DNA of 64,000 bases, from the NCBI RefSeq assembly GCF_030272615.1, contig NC_081413.1, forward strand, positions 16,008,285 through 16,072,284, written 5' to 3'. Within the stretch, counting starts at the first letter, position 1; every line of letters starts with the position of its first letter. The notes beneath the pieces are model-generated. The model searched no databases, was not told the origin of the DNA, and saw only the letters and a list, made by a program, of their open reading frames with translations. The DNA is from Cryptomeria japonica. Taxonomy: Eukaryota; Streptophyta; Pinopsida; Cupressales; Cupressaceae. The position numbers and the translations under genes are program-made. This document shows, piece after piece, positions 43,051-54,273 of the stretch.

Positions 43051-45134
43051 TGAGGTTTAAATTGGTCCAGTGAAAATTTACGATCTTGTAGTTAGCCCTT
43101 ACTTTAACGGGAGTATGAGCCTATGCAAATACTCATGGTAAAGTAGATGAAAAATAAAAGAGAGGAGCAATTATGAGGACAATCACAAGGAGTACAATAC
43201 GTCACTAATTTTGAAGAATCAGGCCCTCTATCTTAGTATCTTAACTCACTCAATCATATGGAAGGGCACACAAAACAAGATAAAAACAAAAAAAGAAATA
43301 AAAGACAAAAGGCAAAAGACACACAACACAAAAGCTAAAAACCAAAAACAAGACCTCAAGTCAACTAGTCGAGGAGACCTTGATATCTAAATGTCTCAAC
43401 CACTAATATCACTATTGAAAATGCTATCTCAAGAACACAGGTGATCTGATAAAAAGAGAAAGAGCACACATCAACCATGATAGCAAAGTTACGAGCTCAT
43501 GAGAAGGAAAGGGGAAGCATGGATACACATTCTAGATGTGTTATTAAAGGTGATCCATGCGAAGAATAATGAGAGAAGACACAAATACACATTCTAGTTG
43601 TGTTTTTCTAGGTGATCCATGTTGGGGAGGAGAGTAGGAATAGTTTAGTTGTGTTTTGCTAGTTCCACTCATCTTGCTGTGTGTACAAGTGGCATATTGT
43701 TTTAGGTGTTAAGCATCCGTATAATAGTTTGTTTTATTTGGTTTCGAGCATGCAACAACTTGTGTAAGACATGGAATGAAAATGCAAATGTGTGTCTAGT
43801 ATCGATAATTTCTTATGTAAGAGTTTGTTTGCTTTGTATTCGAGAATGTGTCACCCCATGTCAGACAAATATATGCTTTATTTTGAGGACATCTCATATA
43901 AGAGTTTGTTTGCTCTAGTTTCAAGAAAGTAAACCCTGTTTAAGAAATATATAAATGATGCACATAGTTTCGGGCATGAAGCATCTCATGTAAGAGTTTG
44001 TTTTCTTTGCTTTCGAGAATGAACACCCCGTTTAAGACATGCAAAAAATATATATAGTACAATATGCTACAAAGAGGGCGATATGTATGTCGTCCCCTTA
44101 AGATGTCAACATAGCCCTATGTTGATGTCTTAAGGAAGCTTAGAAACAAGGATACCCACCTTTAACACCAAGGAGATATCTGTTTAGGCAACAATGTTCA
44201 TTAATCCAAGTTAAAGAGGCAATACTCTTACAAGAAATGATAAGATAGTTGAAAAAGTGATATCTTGCAATAAGTGTGAAGAGTATCCTTGGAGGAGAAG
44301 ACATCTTCGCTCAAAAGACATCCTATCTCCAAGAGGAGTTTTTTGAACAAACACAACATCTTCTACCAAAAGAAGGGAAGCAAAACAATTTCACAGAAGG
44401 AATGGCGTTAAATGATACAAAAACACCACTCAACAAAGGAAAAGTGGATCCTTAGAAAGGTTAGGAAAGATCAATGACCCTAAGCGTAGGGACAATGAGA
44501 AGAATTACACAACATCTGAGGAGAGATTACATATAAGAAAATGCACAATGCACTCACATGAAGGAATATTCCATGCAAGAAAATACATAAAGATATGTAA
44601 AATGCCACTCTAAAGAAGAGGTAATCTTCAAAAAAGGAAAGATTAAGATGAAGGATCACAAATTCCTGTAAGGAGGAATTAATCATAAGAGACATAACAT
44701 TCCATGTAAGAAAGGATATCAATGTATGAATTATGCAACCCCTAAAGGGAATACTAAAGCTTTAGATATAAAGAGATAGGATAATATTCTTGTCCCCCAA
44801 ATCATAGAGAGAAGAATGAATTATGTTGCTACCCCAAGATTCTTATATTTGAAATAACATCACCTCTTATGGCAAAGAGCCCCCAATTAAGTTAAATACT
44901 ATTTTCATAGGGCGAGGAGCAACATGGAGGGTGAATGGAGTGCTAAGGCTCTACCTCTTCACCAAGGAAGAGTGTAAGATCGTTTGTAAGAGCAATGTGA
45001 GCGCTATCATATTGGTCTTGAACAAATGTTTTAAATGCTTTACAATTCCAAAAAAATGAGAATACCTACTATGAAAAAGACAATGTGCATCACCTTCCTT
45101 ATGCTTATAATTGTAATCAAGTATAATGAAAGGA
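43051..45134 (-). other. Internal stretch of the old family L element
   Basis: Mostly non-coding. Two copies of an 85-bp unit lie near 43,515-43,630 (ACACATTCTAG-TGTGTT then GTGATCCATG). The minus-strand frame at 45,148-44,951 (LDYNYKHKEGDAHCLFH) may continue the gag-like coding at 58,421-59,130. Confidence 0.4.
43722..44050. repeat. Tandem repeat, four units of 80-97 bp
   Basis: AAGAGTTTGTTTGCTTTG followed by TTTCGAGAATG (with variants) recurs near 43,722, 43,819, 43,900 and 43,994, each followed by a CACCCC/CCCTGTTTAAGACAT-type block. Confidence 0.8.
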
Positions 45135-45139
45135 AAAAC

Positions 45140-46104
45140 TGTTGGCAATTGATACTCATCTGGTGATTTTAGGTGACTTTCGGTGGTTGATTATTTGTTT
45201 AGGGTTGTCATTGATGGCAAATCTTCATGGTGGTTCGATCTGACAATTGTGACTCAACTTATCTGGAAGATGAAGGTAACCGGTAGACAGTTAATCAACA
45301 AAATAGGGTTTTGATCTGAAATAATCTTCAGTGATCACAGTGTTTTTGGTGATTATTTTTGTGATCTCTGTGATTGGAAAGACCTTTAGGAACCGTGTGG
45401 TTATAATCTTTTTGTCTGGTGCTATGTTTTGTTTGAGATTGAAGCTGACTTGATCTACACATTACACTTATTGAAGCCAACTTGAAGGAGTTTGTTTTTG
45501 TGGTAAGATCGGATATATAAGATCGATTTGGTGATTGATTTTCAGTGTGTTATATGTATGGTGATCCATTTTTGTGTGACTAAGCGTAGTTTCACATGCA
45601 CTTTTTTCTTTCAGATCAACCGGTAGCTTACTAAGACAAAAACATAGTATTCAACAGAGCAGAGATAGTCAGAGATTCAGAGCCTAACCGAAACTCATTT
45701 TTGTATTGTCAGATGCTTTCTAAGAGTTCATTTCATTATAATTTCTCATTGTAATCAAATTGTAAGTCGGTGAGACTTCCTTGAGGGTTGTAGCCTTCCG
45801 ATTAATTATAATTGAACAGTGAACTCTAGGCAGTGAGTTTGAATGCGAGTGCATTCCCCATCTATGTAATATTTATGTACTCCTGGCCATAATATATGAA
45901 TATTGTGGGTTCTAGCCCCACCGTGGTTTTTCCCTTTCCGGGTTTCCATGTAAAAATTCTGGTGTTGTGGATTTGTGTATTTGTTGTTGCATGTTTATGC
46001 TCTTATCTATTATGCTTTGTTAACCGGTGGATAAAGAATAAGTTTGTGGATTTTGGTAGATCACTAATTCAACCCCCCCCTCTCACTGATCCCTGATTCT
46101 AACA
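45140..46104 (+). repeat. R1 5' LTR
   Basis: 965 bp, TGTTGGCAATTGATAC to TGATTCTAACA. Near its end is the C-rich AATTCAACCCCCCCCTCTCA segment, shared with the 3' LTR. Confidence 0.95.
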
Positions 46105-46106
46105 AT

Positions 46107-46122
46107 TGGTGTCAAAGACTCG
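46107..46122 (+). promoter_or_regulatory. R1 primer-binding site
   Basis: TGGTGTCAAAGACTCG begins two bases after the 5' LTR. It resembles the TGGTATCAGAGC type with several changes. Confidence 0.7.
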
Positions 46123-46171
46123 TTCCTCCGAGGAAGCTTAACTGCTTGAGGAAGATCTGGGAGATTGATTC

Positions 46172-46759
46172 AATGGATTCCACTTTCCAGAGACAACTCA
46201 ATGTGGAAATTGAGGATCTTAATGCAACTAGAAGTGAGGTCTGTACGTTGAAGAAGAATCTAAATGCAGCTGATGAATTCATTAGTGAGCTGAAGGATCA
46301 AGCAAGTATTTGCAGAGAAAAGAGGAAGGAATTAATGGAGAAGTTGAAGGAGGAAGAAGATGAGATCATGGAATACCATGACAAAGATGACAAGGTTAAC
46401 AAAATTGAGAGAGAGAATGCTTCTTTGAAGAATGAGATGTAATCCATTGTGATGAGGTTGACTAAGGAAATTGAGGACTAAAAGAAGAATGAAGAGAATC
46501 TGGCACAATCATTGAAGGAAAGAGCTGATGAATGGTTTAGGCTTACCTATGAGAATGATCAGTTGAAGCTTGAGTTGACATAGTCAAGGAATAATGGTCA
46601 AGATCTTGAAAGACAGGTTGTTACCCTGAGGGATAAACTTGCTACTGTTAATGAATACAAAGACAAATTCAAAGCTAGTTCAACAAGTCTTGATGAGATG
46701 TTGGAAAGTCAGAGACATAGAAAGGATATGCGAGGTCTAGGATTTGAGAAAGGTGAATT
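46172..46759 (+). pseudogene. R1 gag, coiled-coil part
   Basis: Starts at 46,172 (MDSTFQRQLNVEIEDLNATR). It continues as a heptad-like, Lys/Glu/Leu-rich coiled coil through stops at about 46,440, 46,480 and 46,580, ending RHRKDMRGLGFEKGE just before the copia insertion. The frame picks up at 53,282 as ESSGSGQGN, so the copia element landed inside the gene. RGLGFEKGESS is a hallmark linker of plant copia-type gags before the zinc knuckles; the usual N-terminal gag fold is not seen. Confidence 0.75.
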
Positions 46760-47369
46760 TGTGAGATTCTGCAAGAAGCGAGAACCGAGCCAAGATCTGA
46801 TGTCGGTCGTAGATCACATGCAACTCCTCACGCAATAGATGATCAAAGATCAAAATAGCTGAATGAATATAATTTCGATATGAGAGAAAAATAGAGACAA
46901 AGAAGAGAATTTGGAGAAGACTCTCACCGAGCTATCACTTCACCTGCTTAACTAGTGAAGGCGAGAGTATAGTGCTTATTATATAGAAAAAATATAAGCA
47001 TATACATCCAAGGGGTGCATTAACTCCTATTCCCCATAAAAAGTGGGAGGTTTTACCTTCTTGGTAAATGCCAAAACATGTGGCATAACCTCCTTACATG
47101 AAGACAAAAAAAGGAGTTGAGAAAGTTCGCACATATAACCCACTTAGGAAATGACAAAATAGTGGTTATGAGAGGTGGCACAACAAGCCAAAAGAGGGTG
47201 TGTAACTCAACTACCAATGTGAGGTGGAGAGTTACACATGTAGCTGAAGTATTTCGCCACGTGTCCTCATATAAATCACTCCTATTAACCCAAGCAAGCT
47301 TAAATAATATATGTGTAGGAAAAAATAAATATCCCCTAACATAAGGAAAATAAAAAACCTACACTAACA
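46760..47369 (-). repeat. C2 3' LTR
   Basis: 610 bp; plus strand TGTGAGATTCTGCAAG to CTACACTAACA. Lacks a 34-bp segment (GGCCAAATGAGGGTGTG and following) present near 53,015 in the other LTR. Confidence 0.95.
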
Positions 47370-47378
47370 ACCCCCCTT
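47370..47378 (-). promoter_or_regulatory. C2 polypurine tract
   Basis: On the minus strand AAGGGGGGT directly precedes the 3' LTR start TGTTAGTG. Confidence 0.9.
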
Positions 47379-47484
47379 AAGTGTAGCTTAGGTGGGTGAA
47401 AATATGGGTCCCGACAAATGCAACCATGTTAGGTACCCATGTACATAGATAGCCCCCCTATAAAAGGAGAGAAAGAAAGGAGGA

Positions 47485-47949
47485 CTAAGAAGTCCCTCTT
47501 GCAGTAGACACTTGTCGTATCCCAAGCAGAGATCGCAAATGAAGGAACTTGCTTTCGGTGAAGGGTTTGGTGAAGATGTCCGCAGTTTGCTCCGTTGTAG
47601 AACAATACTTAAGATCAATGATGCCTTCCTGAATGAGCTCCTGATTATAGTGCATATGTATCTCAATGTGTTTCGTCCTTTGGTGATGAACTGGATTTCT
47701 TGAAATCTGTATAGCACTTTGATTATCACAAAAAATGATAGTAGGCTTCCTAACTGGAATACCAAACTCAGTGAGAATATTCTGAAGCCAAATAGCCTTA
47801 GTGGTGGCATTAACTACCCCTCGATACTCAGCCTCTGTTGATGAAAGAGTAATTGCAAACTGCTTCTTACTCGACCAACAAACTGGATCAGAACCAAGTG
47901 AGAAGCAATACCTTGAAGTGGATTTGTGATCCTGAGAATCACCCGCCAA
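47485..47949 (-). pseudogene. C2 RNase H domain
   Basis: Contains STSRYCFSLGSDPVCWSSKK (S-SGY-F-LG---I-W-SKKQ), LSSTEAEYRGVVNATTKAIW (STAEAEY-A----KE-IWL), FCDNQSAIQISRNPVHHQRT (CDN-SAI-L--NPV-H-RTKHI) and ADIFTKP, all typical of copia. The catalytic residues Glu (EAEY) and Asp (CDNQ) are present. A frameshift joins it to the RT near 47,949. Confidence 0.95.
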
Positions 47950-48900
47950 ATTGAATCCGTATATCCCACCAAGTCAATATCCATGCCTACTGCATACTGA
48001 ATTCCATAATTGTGAGTACCCTGAATGTAGTGGAGAATCCGCTTAGCTACTTTCCAATGCAACTCATGTGGCTCCTGCATGAATCTAGAGACCATGCCCA
48101 CCACATATGAAATGTTAGGTCTCGTATGAGTCAAGTAGATGAGGCTCCCAATAATTTGTTGATATAAAGTGCTATCAACCAAGGGTGAAGAGCACTTAGC
48201 CTCAAGTTTGACCCCAGAGAAAAAAGGAGTAGGTGCAGGCTTACAGTTGGCCATGCAAAATCTAGAGAGCATATCGAGTACATACTTGGGTTGTCCAAGA
48301 AAGATGCCTGAAGAAGATTGAGTAATCTCAATTCCCAAGAAGTAATGTAGAAGACGCAAGTCTGACATCAGAAATCTATCATGTAGAGCAGTTTTCACTA
48401 CCTTGATGGTGGATGAGTGACTCCCTATGATCAACAAGTCATCAACATAGAGAACTAGAAATGTGAGAGTATCATCTTGGTGCAGAATATAGACGTTTGG
48501 ATCAGAATGGCATCGAGTAAAACCAACTGTCAGAAAGAAGGAGTCCATCTTGACATACCAAGCTCGAGGAGCTTGTTTGAGGCCATAGAGAGACTTTCAA
48601 ATTCGACACACAAGTGAAGGATCTTGAACAAACCCTTGTGGCTACTCCATGTAGATTTCCTCCTGAAGGTCACCATGAAGAAAAGCACTCTTGACATCCA
48701 TTTGATGAACTTGCCAATGATGGGTTGCAGCAATAACAAGGACAAGCTGGATGGAATTCATCTTAGCAAATGGAGCAAAAGTCTCAGAGCAATCAACCCC
48801 TAGAACTTGGGAAAAGCCTTTTGCTACCAAGCAAGCCTTATACTTATCAACCGACCCATCTGCTGCAAATTTTGTTTGATAGATCCACTTTCATCGAACA
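47950..48900 (-). pseudogene. C2 reverse transcriptase
   Basis: Frames from 48,900 to 47,990: KWIYQTKFAADGSVDKYKAC, LVAKGFSQVLGVDCSETFAP, WQVHQMDVKSAFLHGDLQEE, then KSLYGLKQAPRAWY, then VLYVDDLLIIGSHSS and YFLGIEITQSSSGIFLGQPK. The catalytic YVDD box is intact. In-frame stops occur at the VR/KW boundary (about 48,889), after EEIYME (CAG to TAG) and after VCRI (TGA before KSLYGLKQ). Each is explained by a single C-to-T change. Confidence 0.95.
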
Positions 48901-49742
48901 AGTTTCCTTCCCTTAGGAAGAGGAACTAAATCCCATGTGTGATTCCTTTCTAAGGAATTAAACTCTTCTTGCATTGCAGCATCCCATTCGGGTACACCTG
49001 TAGCTTCTTGAAAAGATTGGGGATCAGAAGCTGAAGCAATGAAGAGATGTAGAGCTTGCTGAAATTGTGACCTAGTTCTTCTAGAATCTGATGGATCACC
49101 AAGCCAATCTCCTGCTGACTCAAAAGTTTGTCGAGCCCAAAGAGGCACTGAAGCTGGAGAGTCTAGGGGAGAATCATCAACCTCTGAAGGATGACTATGA
49201 GAAGAATGTGAATCCTCACCATCACTGTCACCATCTGAAGTAGAGGAAGAAGACTCTTGAACAGGATTAGGAGGATTAAGATCCTCAGAAGAACTGTCAA
49301 TATCATGCAATGTCTCCAATGTGATAGTGGATGGAGAAGTGGTATGAGAAGAAATAGAAGAACTCTCCTCAAAACGAACACTCCTCTCAATGAACAACTC
49401 ATGTGTAGAGGGATGGAGAAGTCTATACCCTTTGACATCATCTAGATACCCAACAAATATGCAAGGCTTGCTCTGCGGATCCATAGCCTTGCGTTTCTCT
49501 GCTGGAATGTGGGCCCATGCAAGAGAACCAAACACTCTGAAATGCTTAACTGTAGGTTTCCGACTGATCCAAGCTTGAAAAAGAGTTACCCCCTTCACAA
49601 ATTTATGAGGAACTCGATTCTGGATGTAACATGCACAATTGATGGCCTCTGCCCAATACTGAGGTGCCAAAGACTTGGAGTGAATCATACAATTTGCCAT
49701 CTCCTTCAAGGGCCTATTCTTCTGTTCTGCAACACCATTCTG
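48901..49742 (-). pseudogene. C2 integrase C-terminal part and linker
   Basis: Reads QNGVAEQKNRPLKEMANCMI, WAEAINCACYIQNRVPHKFV, VFGSLAWAHIPAEKRKAMDP, CIFVGYLDDVKGYRLLHPST, then a Ser/Asp-rich linker (SSTSDGDSDGEDSHSSHSHP) and WDAAMQEEFNSLERNHTWDL leading into RT. The integrase catalytic Glu lies in VAEQKNR. Confidence 0.93.
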
Positions 49743-50108
49743 CTAAGGACTGTATGGAACTATGTGCTGCATGTTGATACCTTCTGAAGCAAAAAATTGT
49801 TCAAACTGATTATTAACATATTCACCCCCATTATCTATATGCAGAATCTTGGTGAACTTCCCAGATTGTTTCTCTGCAAAAGCTTTGAAATCTAGAAAAT
49901 TCTCAAATACGTCAGACTTTTGTTTGAGAAAGTAAACCCATGTAAAGCTGGAAAAGTCATCAATAAATGTTAAGACATATCTAGCCCTACTGAAAGATGG
50001 TTGTCGAAATGGTCCTGCCAAGTCACTATGTACCAACTCCAATAGCTGTGGAGCTCTCCATGCTTTGCCTTTATCATACTTCTCTTCATGATGCTTACCA
50101 AGAATACA
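49743..50108 (-). pseudogene. C2 integrase catalytic core
   Basis: LELVHSDLAGPFRQPSFSRA (first catalytic Asp), YVLTFIDDFSSFTWVYFLKQ and HIDNGGEYVNNQF (second Asp). The block ends at a TAG in PYSP-stop-QNGVAE, where the family has a Gln codon. A TGA also lies at 50,107 between this and the protease segment. Confidence 0.95.
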
Positions 50109-50650
50109 TCACTGGCAAACTCCATCAGAAAATCGAATAGAAGGCAACCCTGAAACCATGTCTTGTTTACTGAGTTGTTGCAAGTAACGATAGTTCAAGT
50201 GGTCAAATCGTTGATGCCACAAACAACTAATCTCATTTGCATGAGTGAGTAAAACTGTCGAAGGAGAGTCAGGAACAAAGTGAGAAAACTGATATAATCT
50301 GGATTGATGATCTTCTTTTCCCACAACAATAGTAGACCCATTATGCATTTCACTGATTACCACTGTATCTGACGTGAACTCAACTTGCTTGCTAGAACCA
50401 GTGTGAGTGATCTGATAAACAGATAGGAGATTAGTTGATAAAGATGGAACACAAAGGACATCCTTAAATGTTCCTTCGCCCACATCAACAGACCCTCTCC
50501 CATGCACTTCAACAAGAGTGTCATCACCCATTAGTATGGAAGACGTAGAACATGGCTCTAAAGAGGTGAAATCATCTTTTGAAGAAGCCATGTGGTGCGA
50601 AGCACCTGAGTCAATTATCCAAGAATTGGGTTGTGAAGCAACATCAACTA
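50109..50650 (-). pseudogene. C2 protease and GAG-pre-integrase
   Basis: PNSWIIDSGASHHMASSKDD carries the copia aspartic protease DSGA motif. Then DVGEGTFKDVLCVPSLSTNL, LSVYQITHTG and LWHQRFDHLNYRYLQQLSKQ, the GAG-pre-integrase HHRLGH--- element. A TGA near 50,660 (KGK-stop-KGKALVDV) separates it from gag. Confidence 0.95.
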
Positions 50651-50659
50651 GGGCCTTAC

Positions 50660-51608
50660 CCTTTCATTTCCCTTTACTCTTATCTGTATCCTTTGAAGAT
50701 CCTTCTAATGAACTCTGTTTGACTGAATCAGGCACCTTGATATTATTCTTTTCAAGAAGATTTGAAAGGTGATCAATTTGTTTCTTTAAACACTTATGTT
50801 CATCATGACCAGGCCTCTTACAATAAGAACACTTGACCTTCTCCTTCTTAGGTTGTTCACCTCTTGATGAAGAGGTCTAATTATCTGCTTTTGAAGTAGC
50901 AGATTTCTGATCTTTTTTCTTCTCTCCTTGGTTCTTTTGTTTCTTATCTTGCTTACTAGACCCTTTTTGTTCTTTCGTGCCTTGATTTACAACTAAGGCA
51001 TGTGACTTAGAGGGTTTTATTGTACCCATTTGAACCAATTTGTCTTGCTCCCTAGTGAGTTCTACAACAAATTCATCCAGAGAAGGCATTTTGAATGTGG
51101 TACCTAGGGTACATTTTGTAGCATAGAATGTAGAAACAAATACTAAATAGTTAGGACCAAGCTTAGAAAGAATACTCAAGATCAGTTGCTTATCATCTTT
51201 CTTAGTTCCACAACGTTCCAACTGCAATCTTACAGACTTAAGTTTAGTGAAGAAGTCTTGCATAGTATCAAAATTGGTTGGATTCAACCCTATGAGTTCA
51301 TTCTCTAACTGATGACCTTTTAGCTCATCCTGCTTACCAAAGAGGTTTTCCAAAGTGGTCCACACTACATTTGGTGTAGTGGCAGATTCAATGTGAAAAA
51401 GAAGGTCTGGAGAGACTGACATACATAGAGTACCAAAAGCTTCATCACATTTATTAAACCATTTAATCTTTTCTACAACATCTTGAGGTTCAGTTTCGAG
51501 TCCCATAGTAACATGATGATATCCATGTCTTTTCAGATATATTATCATCTTAGATTTCCATTCAAAGTAATTATATGGTGTTAAAAGTGGAACTATAGAT
51601 GCATCCAT
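50660..51608 (-). pseudogene. C2 gag with zinc knuckle
   Basis: Starts at 51,608 (MDASIVPLLTPYNYFEWKSK) and is open for 243 codons to an amber stop at 50,877. It contains the UBN2-type gag blocks LTPYNYFEWK, TTLENLFGKQDELKGHQLEN and LILSILSKLGPNYLVFVSTF. Past the stop the same frame gives KCSYCKRPGHDEHKC, an intact CCHC knuckle at about 50,815-50,855. The protein coats the RNA inside virus-like particles. It resembles the gag of C1. Confidence 0.95.
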
Positions 51609-52620
51609 GATAGTAGAAAAGAAGATTGCAAAGAATCAGGAAAAGTGCAAGAAAGAAGACACAAGAGACACCCCCCCTTTTCACTAGTCTCAGAAATCAC
51701 CCCCCCCCCCAAATATTACAAGGTTGGCACTTTATAATTAGTGCATTTACAAGGCTTTTTATCAGATTACAATTCTTGAAGAAACCAATAGAGATTTCAA
51801 ATACAAATAATTTGAGACAAGATCTAAAACAAATCAGCCTTATAACTGCTTAATTTATCTCAATACCTTTCCAACAACTATTAGTTTTTGAAAAACAGAG
51901 TTGTGAGGAGAAAGATATGACCAGTTGAAGAGAAAAAGAAGCAGCTGATAAAACCTTTAATATCTGATAGAAAATGGCAAAAAAAATTCAATTAGACTTG
52001 CAATAATGGAGAGTGCTCATTTTTAGCTTTCCGTCAAGTATTTGTTTGCAAAAATCTGACACCCGAGGCAAAAGTTGTGCAACTTTTAAGAAATGTTACT
52101 GAATTTCCCTGATAGAAAAACGGCTTAGGCCCTATTCAAGATCGATTTCTGCAAAATTTATTCATTTTTTGAAAATACCATCCGAAACCCAGAAGTTTTT
52201 CGATGCTGGGAAGAAAACCTAGAAATCGTTTTTTGTGAAAGTGATCAAAAGTTGAAACACTAAAGCCGAAATGAAAACAGCTCTAGTAAAAAAACATTAC
52301 TCTGATTTTTTATTGTGTCCTCCAAACTCTGATTCTGGTGAAGTAAAAGTCACTTTTGACTTTGTCAAGCTTTATGGACACTCTTGAAATTCTTATTAAG
52401 CTTCCAATATTACCACAAAGCTACAATCACCTAGATCTTACAAGGACACATACATGTAAACCAGATTTAACTAGAAGCAATTTTCCTTTAAACTGTTTTG
52501 ATTCTCCAGATCACACGAGAATGCAGGAGAAGAGCATACTTAGTTTTTAAGGAAAATATTAGCTATATAAAAGTCTCAAATCCCTCAAATAAATTAAGAA
52601 AAACAATGAGCTATACCAGA
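51609..52620 (-). other. C2 leader region
   Basis: Untranslated stretch between the primer-binding site and gag, with poly(C) runs near 51,670 and 51,702-51,711 on the plus strand. No ORF of note. Confidence 0.7.
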
Positions 52621-52638
52621 CAATAAGCTCTGATACCA
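52621..52638 (-). promoter_or_regulatory. C2 primer-binding site
   Basis: On the minus strand TGGTATCAGAGCTTATTG immediately follows the 5' LTR; the classic site for initiator methionine tRNA. Confidence 0.95.
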
Positions 52639-53281
52639 TGTGAGATTCTGCAAGAAGCGAGAACTAAGCCAATATCTAATGTCAGTCGTAGATCACATGC
52701 AACTCCCCACGCAACAGATGATCAAAGATCAAAATAGCTGAATGAAGATAATTTCGATATGAGAGATAAATAGAAACAAAGAAGAGAATTTGGAGAAGAC
52801 TCTCACCGAGCTATCACTTCACCTGCTTAACTAGTGAAGGTGAGAGTATAGTGCTTATTATATAGAAAAAATATAAGCATATACATCCAAGGGGTGCATT
52901 AACTCCTATTCCCCATAAAAAGTCAGAGGTTTTACCTTCTTGGTAAATGCCAAAACATGTGGCATAACCTCCTTACATGAAGACAAAAAAGGAGTTGAGA
53001 AAGTTGGCACATAAGGCCAAATGAGGGTGTGAAACCCAACTACCCCATAACCCACTTAGGAAATGACAAAATAGTGGTTATGAGAGGTGGCACAAGCAGC
53101 CAAAAGAGGGTGTGTAACTCAACTACCCATGTGAGGTGGAGAGTTACACATGTAGCTGAAGTATTTCGCCACGTATCCTCATATAAACCACTCCTATTAA
53201 CCTAAGCAAGCTTAAATAATATATGTGTAGGAAAAAATAAATATCCCCTAACATAAGGAAAATAAAAAACCTACACTAACA
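52639..53281 (-). repeat. C2 5' LTR
   Basis: 643 bp; on the plus strand TGTGAGATTCTGCAAG to CTACACTAACA; carries the promoter of the element. Confidence 0.95.
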
Positions 53282-53899
53282 GAATCCTCTGGATCTGGAC
53301 AAGGCAATGCTAAACTTGATCAGAAGAAGAACAAGAATCCTCTGGTAAGACAAGCTAATGCCCATAAATTCAATGGTAGATGTTTTACTTGCAACAAATT
53401 TGGTCATATGGCAAGTCAGTGCAGAAGTAGGATGAATATTGGCATGATGAACAATAACAATATGATGAACAACATGAACAATGTTTCTACCTTTACCGGT
53501 CAGTGTTTCATATGCAATAATTTTGGAGACAAGTCAAACATTTGAAGAGCATTAATAAATAACTTTTGGAACAAAAGATGCTATGCCTGTGGAATGTTTG
53601 GACATATCTCTAATCAGTGTAGGACAAGATAGAACCAGGTGAACTTTAGACCTATGAAGAATAATATTGTTTGCAAAGCATGCAACAAAACCGATCATAT
53701 TGCAAAACTCTACAGAAGCCAAAACAATGCTCTGGTTGACAAGAACAAATCAGATAAAAAGGGAAAGGCAAAGGTTGATGAGATTAGAGATCAACATAAG
53801 AAGATGTGGGTAAAGAAGGATGAATCTAAGACAGATAACGGATCTGTACCTGAATATGGTGAAAATTCTTCATCCGATAACTACGACTTTTGGCCTTAG
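53282..53899 (+). pseudogene. R1 gag, zinc-knuckle part
   Basis: Four CCHC-type motifs in a row: CFTCNKFGHMASQC (53,381), CFICNNFGDKSNI (His to Asp, last Cys lost), CYACGMFGHISNQC (about 53,579) and CKACNKTDHIAKLY (last Cys to Tyr). Basic linkers lie between, then an acidic end and a stop at 53,897. The knuckles bind RNA in gag proteins. Most plant gags have one or two. A stop near 53,630 interrupts the frame. Confidence 0.8.
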
Positions 53900-54273
53900 G
53901 GGGAGGCAAACCAATGGAAATCTTGCAGTACCACTTGATGAGATATGTAGTCAATGGATTACAAATGATAGTTGATATCCAGAACTCAGATGGTTGATTA
54001 CGACATCTGGTAGCAGAACAAGACATCTGGTTGAATACTTGAGGTGCATTTATTTCAAAGTGAAATTAGAGTTTGCAAAGTTAAAAGGGCAAATATGAGA
54101 ATCATTATTCACTTTGTGAATAGTGTTTTTGAGTTGAAGAATAAGACGATCAAAGTTTCCAGGTGATGAAAGAGCTAAAAGCAATCCGATGAAGCGATCT
54201 AGGGAATTTGACAGTTGGTTAAGGTATTTCTTGAAGGGCATTTTTCTGAGTCTGATTTTTCTGAGATTTTAAG

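Larger units (their letters stand above)
46760..53281 (-). mobile_element. Near-complete Ty1/copia retrotransposon (C2)
   Basis: LTRs at 52,639-53,281 (5') and 46,760-47,369 (3'), a perfect TGGTATCAGAGCTTATTG primer-binding site, an AAGGGGGGT polypurine tract and a 5-bp duplication GAATT/GAATC. Order on the minus strand: gag, protease, integrase, reverse transcriptase, RNase H, the copia order. About 6.5 kb. LTRs differ by roughly 3% by eye plus one 34-bp indel, so it inserted recently compared with its host element R1. It is disabled by several stops and a frameshift. Confidence 0.97.

Noticed and set aside
49163-49787. Several ORFs of 62-92 codons on both strands across the C2 integrase/linker
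   Set aside because: They overlap the real copia pol frame, which carries all the conserved motifs.
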